From Streptococcus suis (GTDB lineage Bacteria; Bacillota; Bacilli; Lactobacillales; Streptococcaceae): a stretch of DNA of 64,000 bases. The notes under the pieces are model-generated. The model was given only the letters and a program-made list of their open reading frames with translations. It searched no databases and was not told the origin of the DNA. The stretch lies in contig JAKTNI010000002.1 in NCBI GenBank assembly GCA_029593505.1, forward strand, positions 310,001 through 374,000. The letters run 5' to 3'. This document shows positions 17,985 through 24,857 of the stretch, piece after piece (positions within the stretch are counted from its first letter, which is position 1; each line of letters opens with the position of its first letter). A program made the translations under genes and the position numbers.

Positions 17985-18666
17985 ATTTGTCTTTCGCAAC
18001 CTTATGGTTTAGTTGCTTATCCACTCGAATCCCTTCAAGTAACAACCATGCACGGTTGGTTAGACCAACCACTCCTTACGTCACAAACTACTAAGTCGTT
18101 TTTCAATTAACGAAAACCCCGCTAAAGGTCTAAGCTGCTTTACTCTTCGACTTTACTATCATCCTTGCGAGATTTGAGTAGGTAGCCTAGCTACCGAAGT
18201 ACACTTTCATTTGCGACGGGCGATGTCTTTCGCTTTAAACAATTTTCGATTATTCCAAACATAAATGCAATATGTATTGTTAGCATATCATAGACGTGCA
18301 TCGCCATGCGTTTCGTTTCCTTTTGAGAAACAAAATGCGCAACGCCTATCATTACCTTCTGGCTGGCAACCTTCCGGCTTATTACTTACTCAAGGGTATT
18401 CAACCCACAAATCAGTAACATGGTATCCGCTTTTAGCGCGACCCTCAAACTGTGATACCTTCTTCATTCTCCGTATTCGTCTCAAGTACTGCCGACACAG
18501 TCCATCACCGATTGGCTCTTGGTGAAGCTCTTTGACTTCATACGTTGCTACCCATCGAATAGCACTAGAATTATATTGCTTAGATTGACCATTGCTGGCA
18601 CTAAGATTGATATGCCATAATCTTAGTTTTCCTGTGTCGCCACAGATTATCTAGGCTAAGCCCTAA
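17955..18666 (-). ncRNA. Large structured phage RNA, GOLLD/ROOL-class candidate
   Basis: About 710 bases between tRNA-Tyr and tRNA-Arg carry no plausible gene on either strand. On the - strand they contain many local helices: CTGTG-GCGA-CACAG (18632-18645), CTAAGATT/AATCTTAG (18601-18626), GGTATC/GATACC enclosing CGC-TAAAA-GCG (18422-18459), GTTTC/GAAAC inside TGCG/CGCA (18306-18340), GGTAGC-TAG-GCTACC (18181-18195) and a final terminator. An extended -10 promoter lies upstream of tRNA-Tyr, giving a primary transcript of about 835 nt with a tRNA near its 5' end. Known GOLLD RNAs (about 800 nt) and ROOL RNAs (about 600 nt) occur in Lactobacillales prophages beside tRNA genes and can include a tRNA. 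Which class applies needs a covariance search. Confidence 0.65.
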
Positions 18667-18749
18667 TGGAGAGTTCAGGATTCGAACCTGAGACCTCAAA
18701 TGAGAACGGATTTACAGTCCGTCACCTTAACCCCTCGGACCAACTCTCC
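18667..18749 (-). tRNA. tRNA-Tyr (anticodon GTA)
   Basis: A class II tRNA on the - strand: acceptor GGAGAGT/ACTCTCC, discriminator A, anticodon stem ACGGA/TCCGT around CTGTAAA, long variable arm with CTCA-TTT-GAG, T stem TCAGG/CCTGA with TTCGAAT. CCA is not encoded. It lies about 40 bases after a predicted transcription start and precedes the large structured RNA. Confidence 0.95.
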
Positions 18750-18795
18750 AAATCAGGGAAGGTTTACTGCCTTACCCTTAATTCTTGATACTACC

Positions 18796-18804
18796 ATTCT
18801 AGCA
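18796..18804 (-). promoter_or_regulatory. Extended -10 promoter for the tRNA/ncRNA unit
   Basis: TGCTAGAAT on the - strand (TGn + TAGAAT) lies about 47 bases before tRNA-Tyr. No good -35 is present at 17 bases. Expected start near 18789, followed by a short hairpin (AAGG..CCTT). Its weak -35 could suit activation by the ArpU-type regulator encoded just upstream. Confidence 0.45.
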
Positions 18805-18879
18805 GATTATGATTACAGTGCACACTAAGATTATCTAAGTTTATGCAACGTTTTTTAGAGCGTTCCAAAAAATTCCAAA

Positions 18880-19287
18880 TTATTCCAAGATACGCTCTAA
18901 TTCATCCATGGCATTTCTCCGCATGTTGTAATATGTGCTTTTGCTGATGTCCATTTTGTCACAAACATCATCAATATACATCTTGGTAATGTAAGTCATT
19001 CTTAGAATAGATCTGCTCTTTGGATTTTTCAGCTTGTTAATCAATCTACCAAGTTCAAGTTTCCTGTTAATAACTTCATTGGTATCTTGCTCTATAGCCT
19101 CTTTCATGACGATCAGCTGAGTATAGACATCATCCACTTGTCTAGTTTGACCACCTTTGACCTTGTCTGATTTCCATTTAGGACTTGAGAGCAAACCTGC
19201 CTCAAGCTCATTGATTTCATCTATGCGGCTCTGAATATCTAAGTCTAGATTTTGTAGTTCATCAAGTAACTCTTTAGCCTTGTTCAC
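18880..19287 (-). CDS. ArpU/DUF1492 family late transcription regulator
   Basis: This 135-residue protein starts at GTG 19287 with AAAGGAG upstream. The N-terminal half is coiled coil; the C-terminal half (KNPKSRSILRMTYITKMYIDDVCDKMDISKSTYYNMRRNA) is a sigma-70 region 4-like helix-turn-helix, the hallmark of ArpU-like phage proteins. In Gram-positive phages these genes sit directly before the late operon and are thought to switch on structural genes. Here the next transcribed elements are the tRNA/large RNA unit and terS. Its ribosome binding site lies in one arm of an inverted repeat. Confidence 0.85.
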   Translation of the reverse strand: MNKAKELLDELQNLDLDIQSRIDEINELEAGLLSSPKWKSDKVKGGQTRQVDDVYTQLIVMKEAIEQDTNEVINRKLELGRLINKLKNPKSRSILRMTYITKMYIDDVCDKMDISKSTYYNMRRNAMDELERILE

Positions 19288-19345
19288 TCTCTGTCTCCTT
19301 TGTGGTATAATAATCTTGTGAGAATTATTGTCGAGGCAGAGAGTG
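19285..19345 (-). promoter_or_regulatory. Inverted repeat that could mask the ribosome binding site of the late regulator
   Basis: The 13-base arms at 19285-19297 and 19333-19345 are complementary at 12 positions. One arm contains the start codon and the GAGACAGAGA region of the DUF1492 gene. A smaller AATAAT/ATTATT pairing lies in the loop. An mRNA reading through from upstream would fold so that its Shine-Dalgarno/start region is paired; one starting inside the loop would not. Confidence 0.5.
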
Positions 19346-19358
19346 TCTTGGCTTTTTT
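19303..19358 (+). ncRNA. Putative short + strand RNA A (extended -10 promoter and terminator)
   Basis: TGGTATAAT (19303-19311) on the + strand is followed by a nine-pair hairpin with three G-U pairs (GTCGAGGCA / TGTCTTGGC, 19330-19352) and six T. The predicted transcript is about 40 nt and opposes the leftward mRNA just upstream of the late regulator. The G-U pairs favour RNA folding on the + strand only. Confidence 0.4.
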
Positions 19359-19359
19359 A

Positions 19360-19683
19360 TTACCATGAAATAATCAAAACATGACGTTCTATAATCGGAT
19401 GTCCTAGAACTTTAAACTTAGAATGTTCTTTCTCATTTTTAACTACAAATCCTTTGCCAAGTCTGTTTTTTAGATATTCAACAGTTCTTTCATTGTCTAA
19501 TCTACGTTTGATATAAGGATCTGTCTCTGATAAAATCGAGATTTCTGCCGACTTAAAGCCTTTAGCTGCACTTCTCTTTATATTTTTTTCAATATCTATT
19601 CTATCGAAGCACCTCTTACACCATTTGGTATGCGATTCTTCTTGAATGTCATTGATTTCGTCAAATAACGTTTTATTACTCAT
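19360..19683 (-). CDS. Conserved-looking phage protein of unknown function
   Basis: This 107-residue protein (MSNKTLFDEINDIQEESHTK) is basic, with a CKRCF motif near residue 22 and GKGFVVKN near residue 76. ATG 19683 has GAGGA upstream. It lies in the late-regulator region after the SPFH gene, separated by a short + strand RNA. I do not recognise the family. Confidence 0.6.
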   Translation of the reverse strand: MSNKTLFDEINDIQEESHTKWCKRCFDRIDIEKNIKRSAAKGFKSAEISILSETDPYIKRRLDNERTVEYLKNRLGKGFVVKNEKEHSKFKVLGHPIIERHVLIISW

Positions 19684-19707
19684 GTCTATATAGTCCTCAT
19701 TCTATTC

Positions 19708-19811
19708 TTGAAAAGAACATGCCTACATGATATAATACATAACGCAGACATGTTCTGTGGGGATAGCTTAGAACCAACATTAGTGGTGTCCGGTTCTAGG
19801 CTATTTTTTTA
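19708..19811 (+). ncRNA. Putative + strand small RNA B with strong promoter and terminator
   Basis: TTGAAA (19708-19713), 17 bases, then TGATATAAT (19731-19736 hexamer) is a strong sigma-A promoter. The RNA would start near 19743, form a short hairpin (GCAGA/TCTGT) and then a 13-pair stem (19763-19775 with 19792-19804, one G-U) followed by seven T. Size about 69 nt. It occupies the gap between two leftward genes and is transcribed opposite to them. No open frame with a ribosome binding site is seen. Confidence 0.6.
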
Positions 19812-19812
19812 T

Positions 19813-20643
19813 TTACTCGTTGTTGGTGATCACATCACCACTCGTGATGACTTCCACCCAACCATGCTCCATTCTAGCTTCTGCTTCTTTCATTCGAATC
19901 AGACCGTCAGAAATAGAAGAATTTAAACGATTGTTAGCTTCTGCTTGACCTTGCGCTTTGATAACTTCTGCATCAGCCTCTGCTTGAGCGTTGATTTTTT
20001 TAGTTTCAGCTTCAATCCGAGCTTTCTCTTGGTCTTGTTTAGCTGAGTCCACCTGTTTCTGTTTCACAGATTCATCCTTGATAGCCTTTTCAATCTCGTC
20101 TCCTGCATCTTGATCAGTAATCGTAAACGATACAAATTCCAAATTATCTGCTGCGAATCGTTCTTTTAATTTCAAGTCAATTTTTTCATACACTTCTGTA
20201 CGTTTAGAGCCAAGCACTTCATAAATATCGTACTCACCTGTAACAGATTCAATCGCTCGTTGAACAGCAGGAACCACAACATTATTGCTTACATTCTCTA
20301 GGTTAGTGTAGTTTGCAAATACAGTCATTGCCTCTTGCTTATTAACCTTATACTTGACATCTATATCCGTATTCAGCCATTGACCATCTTTTGTTTGAGT
20401 TGTAATTTTGGTCATTGTTTTTGTCTGAACTGACGTTGGCAATTTATATATCTTATCAATAAACGGTGTAATCAAATGATAACCTGTCTGGAGTGTTTTA
20501 TCTTGTACTCCACCAAATGCGCTTACTTTAACACCAACCGTATTGGCTGGAATACGTGTTACAGCAGTAAACCTAAATACTACTCCGAATACCAATAGTG
20601 ATACAAGTACAATACCTAGTTTTCTTAATTTATTTTCATTCAT
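19813..20643 (-). CDS. Phage-encoded SPFH/prohibitin-family membrane protein
   Basis: This 276-residue protein has one N-terminal membrane segment (residues ~8-26, GIVLVSLLVFGVVFRFTAV), an SPFH/prohibitin domain (VGVKVSAFGGVQDKTLQTGYHL... to about residue 190) and a coiled coil rich in A, E, K and Q (~190-250). Prohibitin-like proteins form oligomers at membranes. Several Gram-positive phages carry them, but their phage role is not established; membrane remodelling, exclusion or protection of the replication site are possibilities. It lies just before the late switch. Confidence 0.8.
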   Translation of the reverse strand: MNENKLRKLGIVLVSLLVFGVVFRFTAVTRIPANTVGVKVSAFGGVQDKTLQTGYHLITPFIDKIYKLPTSVQTKTMTKITTQTKDGQWLNTDIDVKYKVNKQEAMTVFANYTNLENVSNNVVVPAVQRAIESVTGEYDIYEVLGSKRTEVYEKIDLKLKERFAADNLEFVSFTITDQDAGDEIEKAIKDESVKQKQVDSAKQDQEKARIEAETKKINAQAEADAEVIKAQGQAEANNRLNSSISDGLIRMKEAEARMEHGWVEVITSGDVITNNE

Positions 20644-20671
20644 ACTATTTTCCTCTTTCTTCTTATTATTT

Positions 20672-20710
20672 CTAATGACTATAAAATGGAATTTTGTCTG
20701 CTTCTGTCAT
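20672..20710 (-). CDS. Very short ORF (12 aa) with strong ribosome binding site
   Basis: ATG 20710 overlaps the preceding gene's TGA (ATGA), has AAAGGAATTG upstream and encodes MTEADKIPFYSH before the SPFH gene. It could be a leader peptide or a chance ORF in the intergenic space. Confidence 0.25.
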   Translation of the reverse strand: MTEADKIPFYSH

Positions 20711-21276
20711 GTCAATTCCTTTCTATTCGCTCTTTTTGGCTTCGGAAGATATAAATCGTATATTTTCCGTCTGATTGACGACTTGCTTCTTTTGAGTTCA
20801 CAAACCAGTTCATCATACGTGTAACCATATGAGATTAATTTAGCTAACCGCCGCTCTTCATGAACTGTCCAAAATTTACGTCTATTGATAAGGTCTTTTT
20901 GTGAAAAAAACCAATTCGGCTCTGGCAGAAATGTGTACTTTGGGAAACTTTCCCAATCTATCAAATGTTTGTTGTTTTCAGCCCACTCCCAAAAAGACGA
21001 AACCTTTAACTTCATTTCTTTCCCTATTCTGCGAGCAGGGAATTTTTTTGCGTGAATCCAGTAATGAGACTGCGCTCTAGTAACCCCCGTATAAGAACGA
21101 AATTCAGACAAACTGATATATTCTGAATCACTCGCTGTCGTAAGACCCAAACGCTGCATCTTGCTTCGGACTGCATTTACGGAACGACCTAGGTTTCTTG
21201 CTATGTTTTTTAGAGCCATGCGATCATGCTTGTTATATAAATAATCAATTTCGGTCCTGGTCCATCTTTTCCCCAT
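20707..21276 (-). CDS. DNA-binding protein with two Myb/SANT-like segments
   Basis: This 189-residue basic protein has related helix-turn-helix patterns at both ends: RWTRTEIDYLYNKHDRMALKNIARNLGRSVNAVRSKMQRL (split here as two motifs, residues 4-22 and 23-43) and KFWTVHEERRLAKLISYG followed by KRSKSSIRRKIYDLYLP (~134-178). A middle part (YTGVTRAQSHYWI) resembles a MerR/excisionase fold. It is probably a regulator or endonuclease-associated binding protein; no nuclease motif is visible. Confidence 0.65.
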   Translation of the reverse strand: MGKRWTRTEIDYLYNKHDRMALKNIARNLGRSVNAVRSKMQRLGLTTASDSEYISLSEFRSYTGVTRAQSHYWIHAKKFPARRIGKEMKLKVSSFWEWAENNKHLIDWESFPKYTFLPEPNWFFSQKDLINRRKFWTVHEERRLAKLISYGYTYDELVCELKRSKSSIRRKIYDLYLPKPKRANRKELT

Positions 21277-21498
21277 TCATTCCAACTCCTCCAACGCTAC
21301 CCATCTGAACTGTGAATATTTCTTAGCTTCTTCTTGCGTGCATTTGTAAGCATCTTCTAATATTTCTTCCAAATAGTCAGCCATGCCAATTGAAAAAATA
21401 GGACCATCACTCAGATTAATAACAACAAAATATGTACACTTACTGCATTTAGGCTCTGGTAAATCAATCAGTAGCACGCCTAGTTTTTCGTTAGTCAT
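21277..21498 (-). CDS. Small phage protein with CxxC motif
   Basis: This 73-residue acidic protein contains PKCSKCTYF near residue 17, a single CxxC pair. Its ATG overlaps the end of the preceding small gene. Unknown function. Confidence 0.6.
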   Translation of the reverse strand: MTNEKLGVLLIDLPEPKCSKCTYFVVINLSDGPIFSIGMADYLEEILEDAYKCTQEEAKKYSQFRWVALEELE

Positions 21499-21658
21499 TG
21501 GTTGCCTCCTCTATCTGTCTACTTAGGACAGCGTGACACTCCAATAATAATTCAAAAGTTCCATCTGGATTAAACACCATCGCTTCAAAATCATTTTCAC
21601 ATTCATCGATTAAGTCTGATAGTTTATCAACTAACTGTTTAACTCTTTGTTCTTCCAT
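21491..21658 (-). CDS. Small acidic phage protein (55 aa)
   Basis: ATG 21658 overlaps the previous stop (TGATG) and the frame (MEEQRVKQLVDKLSDLIDE...) ends inside the next gene's start region. Overlaps on both sides and low pI support a real coupled gene. No known domain. Confidence 0.6.
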   Translation of the reverse strand: MEEQRVKQLVDKLSDLIDECENDFEAMVFNPDGTFELLLECHAVLSRQIEEATND

Positions 21659-21846
21659 CACTCCACCTCTTCGACGACTGATTGTTGTAACAAATCCATA
21701 GCTTGCTTGTACGAAATAATAAGCAATTCAGCTTTTTCCATATCCTCAAATCGATTTTCGTTGTAGAAGCTCTGGATAAATTCAAGAGTATTTCCTAAAT
21801 TTTCTATCGGGGTCATAAAATCTTCTGTAGTTAAAAATTCTGGCAT
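21658..21846 (-). CDS. Small phage protein (62 aa)
   Basis: Helical acidic protein (MPEFLTTEDFMTPIENLG) that starts immediately after the DUF1642 gene stop and overlaps the next small gene. Unknown function. Confidence 0.6.
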   Translation of the reverse strand: MPEFLTTEDFMTPIENLGNTLEFIQSFYNENRFEDMEKAELLIISYKQAMDLLQQSVVEEVE

Positions 21847-22389
21847 TTATTTATCCTCCATCGGTACTGGCTCCGCCCATTGCCACGCCCACTTGAAATC
21901 CTTTTTGATTTCGGATTCGGTGAGTTGGTACGATTCGGTTTTATTTAACCAATCTTGCACTTCTAGCACAACTTCACCTTTATAATTTTTTGCCAATCTT
22001 GAATGATACTCAACAGAAACATTCGGATTCGGTATCTCAACTACATACAACTGTTCTTTCTTCACCTCATAGCCATCATGCCATGCCCTAATAAAATCAT
22101 AGTGGTGGTTAATAACCCAAAGCCATACTTCATGATAATAACCACTTCGGTTATCAGAGGTGAGGTTATCATACATATCTATTGCAGACGCATCCGAAAA
22201 TAATTCTTTATGTTCCTCAATCCACTCCGCCACAAACTTCGGCACAACCACTTTCGGCTGCATGTCGATTTGGGAGATGATGTTGATAACATCTCGAAAT
22301 TTAACCACATGAGAATCGCTAAAAGGAACAACTACTGTTCTATATTTTTTTAGACTCTCAATCTTCTCAATCGCTTCATTTATGTTCAT
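21847..22389 (-). CDS. DUF1642 family phage protein
   Basis: This 180-residue protein carries the DUF1642 signature: PKFVAEWIEEHKE near residue 70, a WLWVINHHYDF stretch near 100 and the acidic/tryptophan C-terminus (FKWAWQWAEPVPMEDK). DUF1642 proteins are common in streptococcal and lactococcal phage early regions; function is not known. Confidence 0.85.
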   Translation of the reverse strand: MNINEAIEKIESLKKYRTVVVPFSDSHVVKFRDVINIISQIDMQPKVVVPKFVAEWIEEHKELFSDASAIDMYDNLTSDNRSGYYHEVWLWVINHHYDFIRAWHDGYEVKKEQLYVVEIPNPNVSVEYHSRLAKNYKGEVVLEVQDWLNKTESYQLTESEIKKDFKWAWQWAEPVPMEDK

Positions 22390-22425
22390 GTGTTGTCTCC
22401 TCTCTATCGCTGTGGTCTAGGAATT

Positions 22426-23019
22426 TCATTGTGTGTCCTCTTTGGTCAAAAACTTAATCATTGGCTCACCTTTATAACCAATCTCCCAGACAAACCAAGC
22501 GAAACACATTGCACTCGACCAAGGTTTGCCTTGTTCGTTTAAAGGCTCTCCGTTGAGCATAGGAGATACACGTTTACTATGAACATATACATATTTTAGG
22601 GGTGTATCTTTGAATAATTTCGCTCTAGCTTCCGTTTCTAAGAATTGTAACTTTGCAAACATAATAACTTGCTTAGTAGCTACTGTCATAGCTTTCTCCA
22701 CAAACTCTTTTGCGAGCTTGAAAGGTGGATTAGTGATAACTACATCTACTTGTTCAAAATCTTCTGTTAGAAAATCAATTCCGCCTGTACCAAAACCTCT
22801 ATCAATCAAGTCTGTTGATCTGATTTCTGCATGAGGGAAATGTTCAGCTAAGACTTTTGCCAAATGTCCCTCTCCACAAGCTGGCTCTAAGAATGTATTA
22901 AAATGTGATAGATCATGATGTTCAAGAAATAGCTTTGTTGCTATTTCAGGGGTTGCGTAATAGTCGTGCTACTCACGTTCCCTCAGACCTTTACCTCCTG
23001 TTATTACTGCGTGACTCAT
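22426..23019 (-). pseudogene. Phage adenine-type DNA methyltransferase broken by an amber codon
   Basis: ATG 23019 (GGAGAAAC upstream) overlaps the DUF3310 gene and reads MSHAVITGGKGLRERE, then TAG at 22971-22969. The same frame continues with HDYYATPEIATKLFLEH, motif I FLEPACGEGHLAKVL and catalytic motif IV ITNPPF. Frame and motifs are otherwise intact over 197 codons, so a single base change is the likely cause. No good restart lies between the stop and motif I. It would have modified phage or host DNA. It is inactive unless the amber codon is suppressed. Confidence 0.85.
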
Positions 23020-23270
23020 GTTTCTCCTTTCGTGTCCTCTAACTCCTCAATCAACCAATCTAAGTTCTGACGAGCCTTCTTCAAGTCCTCAATACCGTTC
23101 TTTTTTTGGAAACGTAGTAGATATTTTATTACGTTCCACCAAGCGCCTGCTGCAAATCCTTTCAAATCCCACATGAAATTACGAACCACATCTAAAGCTT
23201 GCATACCATACTTGCCTTGATAGTGTTGTGGCTTAGTTATGTTGTCAAATCGTTCTGTCATTTTACTCAT
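23016..23270 (-). CDS. DUF3310 (SaV-like) protein
   Basis: This 84-residue protein has the DUF3310 pattern: HYQGKYGMQALDVVRNF, then AWWNVIKYLLRFQKKN and DLKKARQNLDWLIEE. It is a frequent nucleotide-metabolism-region phage protein of unknown role. ATGA overlap with the methyltransferase start. Confidence 0.85.
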   Translation of the reverse strand: MSKMTERFDNITKPQHYQGKYGMQALDVVRNFMWDLKGFAAGAWWNVIKYLLRFQKKNGIEDLKKARQNLDWLIEELEDTKGET

Positions 23271-23476
23271 CCTCTCTCCCCCTCTTTATAAAGAATCAAT
23301 GCTGATGAATAGTAAGCTGTTGCATCTGTTTCCTGTACATAAAATAAACTAGACTGAAATTTTATGTCTACTATTTCTATATGTTTATTTTTCTGGATAA
23401 AATCATTTATTAATTCATCTATACTCTGAGAATCAACAAAATTACATGTTTCTTCTAAAAATTTAGTTTTAATCAT
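23267..23476 (-). CDS. Cse60-like small protein
   Basis: This 69-residue protein resembles the Cse60/DUF2758 family: an N-terminal KxKFLEE start, HIEIVDIKFQSS in the middle and a hydrophobic SALILYKE end. Members occur in Firmicute phages. Function unknown. Its stop overlaps the DUF3310 start. Confidence 0.55.
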   Translation of the reverse strand: MIKTKFLEETCNFVDSQSIDELINDFIQKNKHIEIVDIKFQSSLFYVQETDATAYYSSALILYKEGERG

Positions 23477-23959
23477 TTATTTTACTCTCTCCCCTTGTTC
23501 TGGGATTTCCTCTATCTCTATTTCAATTCGTGGATTAGGGCTGTATAGCTTGCGAGCATGCAAGTCGCAAACTAGACTGTCGTCCGACCATACAATCCCT
23601 TTTTTGTCAATTTTGCTATAACCCGCATTTGAGATACTGTCAAACAGAGCTTTTACTAGATTATCCAAATCTGGTTTTTTAAAGTGCCACACAAATTCAT
23701 TTACAAATGCTTTGAACTTAGCCCATGTACTCTCTCTCGCTCTCTTTGACGGCTCTTTTGAAATGGTTTCAGGAGCTTTCATATAGAACGTGACATCAAC
23801 CTTGACTGGACCATCATAAAATGGTCCGTCATAGTTGCGCTCAATCCAACCAGTACACTCTTTGCGCCAAGCTTTTGTCTTCGGGTCTTCATACGTCCCC
23901 CATTTACTAAATCGAGGACGTGACTGTGCTTTTGGCTCAATTGGTAAAATCAATTTCAT
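23477..23959 (-). CDS. rusA: RusA family Holliday junction resolvase
   Basis: This 160-residue protein starts MKLILPIEPKAQSRPRFSK and carries the RusA core KKPDLDNLVKALFDSIS (acidic pair near residue 100) and WSDDSLVCDL. RusA cuts four-way DNA junctions formed during phage recombination and before packaging. It lies in the recombination block with RecT and a PD-(D/E)XK nuclease. Confidence 0.9.
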   Translation of the reverse strand: MKLILPIEPKAQSRPRFSKWGTYEDPKTKAWRKECTGWIERNYDGPFYDGPVKVDVTFYMKAPETISKEPSKRARESTWAKFKAFVNEFVWHFKKPDLDNLVKALFDSISNAGYSKIDKKGIVWSDDSLVCDLHARKLYSPNPRIEIEIEEIPEQGERVK

Positions 23960-24291
23960 AGCAGAACTCCGTGGAATCCAAGCTCCTCGAATAAGTTCTT
24001 CTTATTTTTTTCAATAAACTCAAACAATGTTTGGATTTCCTTGACATCTTTAGCCACTTCTTTAGCTATTTCAGAATCATCAAGAACGAGCTTGTCTGGA
24101 TATGTTGCTTCTAATACCAATTTGTACTCAGGTTCAAACAAGTCACCATTTTCATCAAGCGACATCTGCCTGTCTTGTTTGACAAATTCAGCGGTCAAGT
24201 TCCAAAAAGAACTACCGACAATTTCTATACTGCGCTCTGATCTGCTCGTAACGATTGTGAATGGTGTCTTTAAGATTGCTGTTTTCTTCAT
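23956..24291 (-). CDS. Conserved phage protein of unknown function
   Basis: ATG 24291 (MKKTAILKTPFTIVTS) has GAGGGGAAAA upstream and is preferred to an in-frame ATG four codons earlier. The 111-residue protein is acidic, beta-rich first and helical later (FEFIEKNKKNLFEE). It overlaps rusA by four bases. Confidence 0.55.
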   Translation of the reverse strand: MKKTAILKTPFTIVTSRSERSIEIVGSSFWNLTAEFVKQDRQMSLDENGDLFEPEYKLVLEATYPDKLVLDDSEIAKEVAKDVKEIQTLFEFIEKNKKNLFEELGFHGVLL

Positions 24292-24307
24292 TTTTCCCCT
24301 CAAAAAT

Positions 24308-24352
24308 CAGCGACTGCCTATGTGTGAGTTTGGCTAAATACGGGCAGTCGCT
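24308..24352 (-). promoter_or_regulatory. Ten-pair hairpin directly before the 24291 gene
   Basis: AGCGACTGCC and GGCAGTCGCT pair perfectly across 25 bases and are followed on the - strand by GATTTTTG and then the ribosome binding site. It could be a terminator, an RNA stabiliser or an attenuator for the rusA-side genes. Confidence 0.5.
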
Positions 24353-24431
24353 ATTACTCGTCCGTCAGTCAAATAGTTGTCAACCGACGCTTTCTAGGAT
24401 GCACTTTTACGAGATTGCCCAGCTCGTTGTT

Positions 24432-24527
24432 TTACTTTTTATCTTTTCGGTTGCTACGTTCACCGACTAGATAGCCTAACATGAGCCACAAGATAGCCGT
24501 ACCGACTTCTTTTGCAAATTCAATCAT
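24432..24527 (-). CDS. Single-span membrane peptide (31 aa)
   Basis: ATG 24527 overlaps the previous stop (ATGA) and follows GAGGAG. The peptide has a membrane segment (VGTAILWLMLGYLVG) and a basic tail (ERSNRKDKK), i.e. N-out/C-in topology. Such peptides are typical of small phage inhibitors or exclusion proteins, but no family is recognised. Confidence 0.5.
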   Translation of the reverse strand: MIEFAKEVGTAILWLMLGYLVGERSNRKDKK

Positions 24528-24847
24528 TGCTCTTCTCCTCTTAATTCTTCTATCCAACGCCCTAGGCTTTCTTGATTGTCTTTGATATACTGATCAAATT
24601 CCTCAAATTGAGCTATCGCAAGATGCAGTCGTTTCAGATCATCAGTGCCACTGATACAAAAACCTAACACTCTGAATACTGGCTCGATTTTTCTAACATC
24701 GGTTGCGACAAGATTGTCAAGATTATATATACTGTCTATCTCTATATGCATATCCATGACAAATTCATCTCCTAGGTCATGAATAACCTGTAGCCTATTT
24801 CTGTCAGAATAAATCTTCACGTTTTCTGATACTGTTCTAATTTCCAT
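24524..24847 (-). CDS. Phage protein of unknown function in the recombination block
   Basis: ATG 24847 (MEIRTVSENVKIYSD) follows GGAGGA and is better than the in-frame start at 24865. The 107-residue protein is acidic with a helical C-terminus. It sits directly after the PD-(D/E)XK nuclease gene. Confidence 0.55.
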   Translation of the reverse strand: MEIRTVSENVKIYSDRNRLQVIHDLGDEFVMDMHIEIDSIYNLDNLVATDVRKIEPVFRVLGFCISGTDDLKRLHLAIAQFEEFDQYIKDNQESLGRWIEELRGEEQ

Positions 24848-24857
24848 ATCAATCCTC

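Noticed and set aside
17793..18110. Two overlapping + strand frames across tRNA-Arg
   Set aside because: They run through the tRNA on the opposite strand and lack ribosome binding sites.
18265..18525. 86-codon + strand frame inside the tRNA/ncRNA region
   Set aside because: No ribosome binding site, composition unlike a protein, and the same bases form clear RNA helices on the other strand.
18667..18749. tRNA-Tyr as an amber suppressor for the broken methyltransferase
   Set aside because: The anticodon is GTA, which reads UAC/UAU, not UAG.
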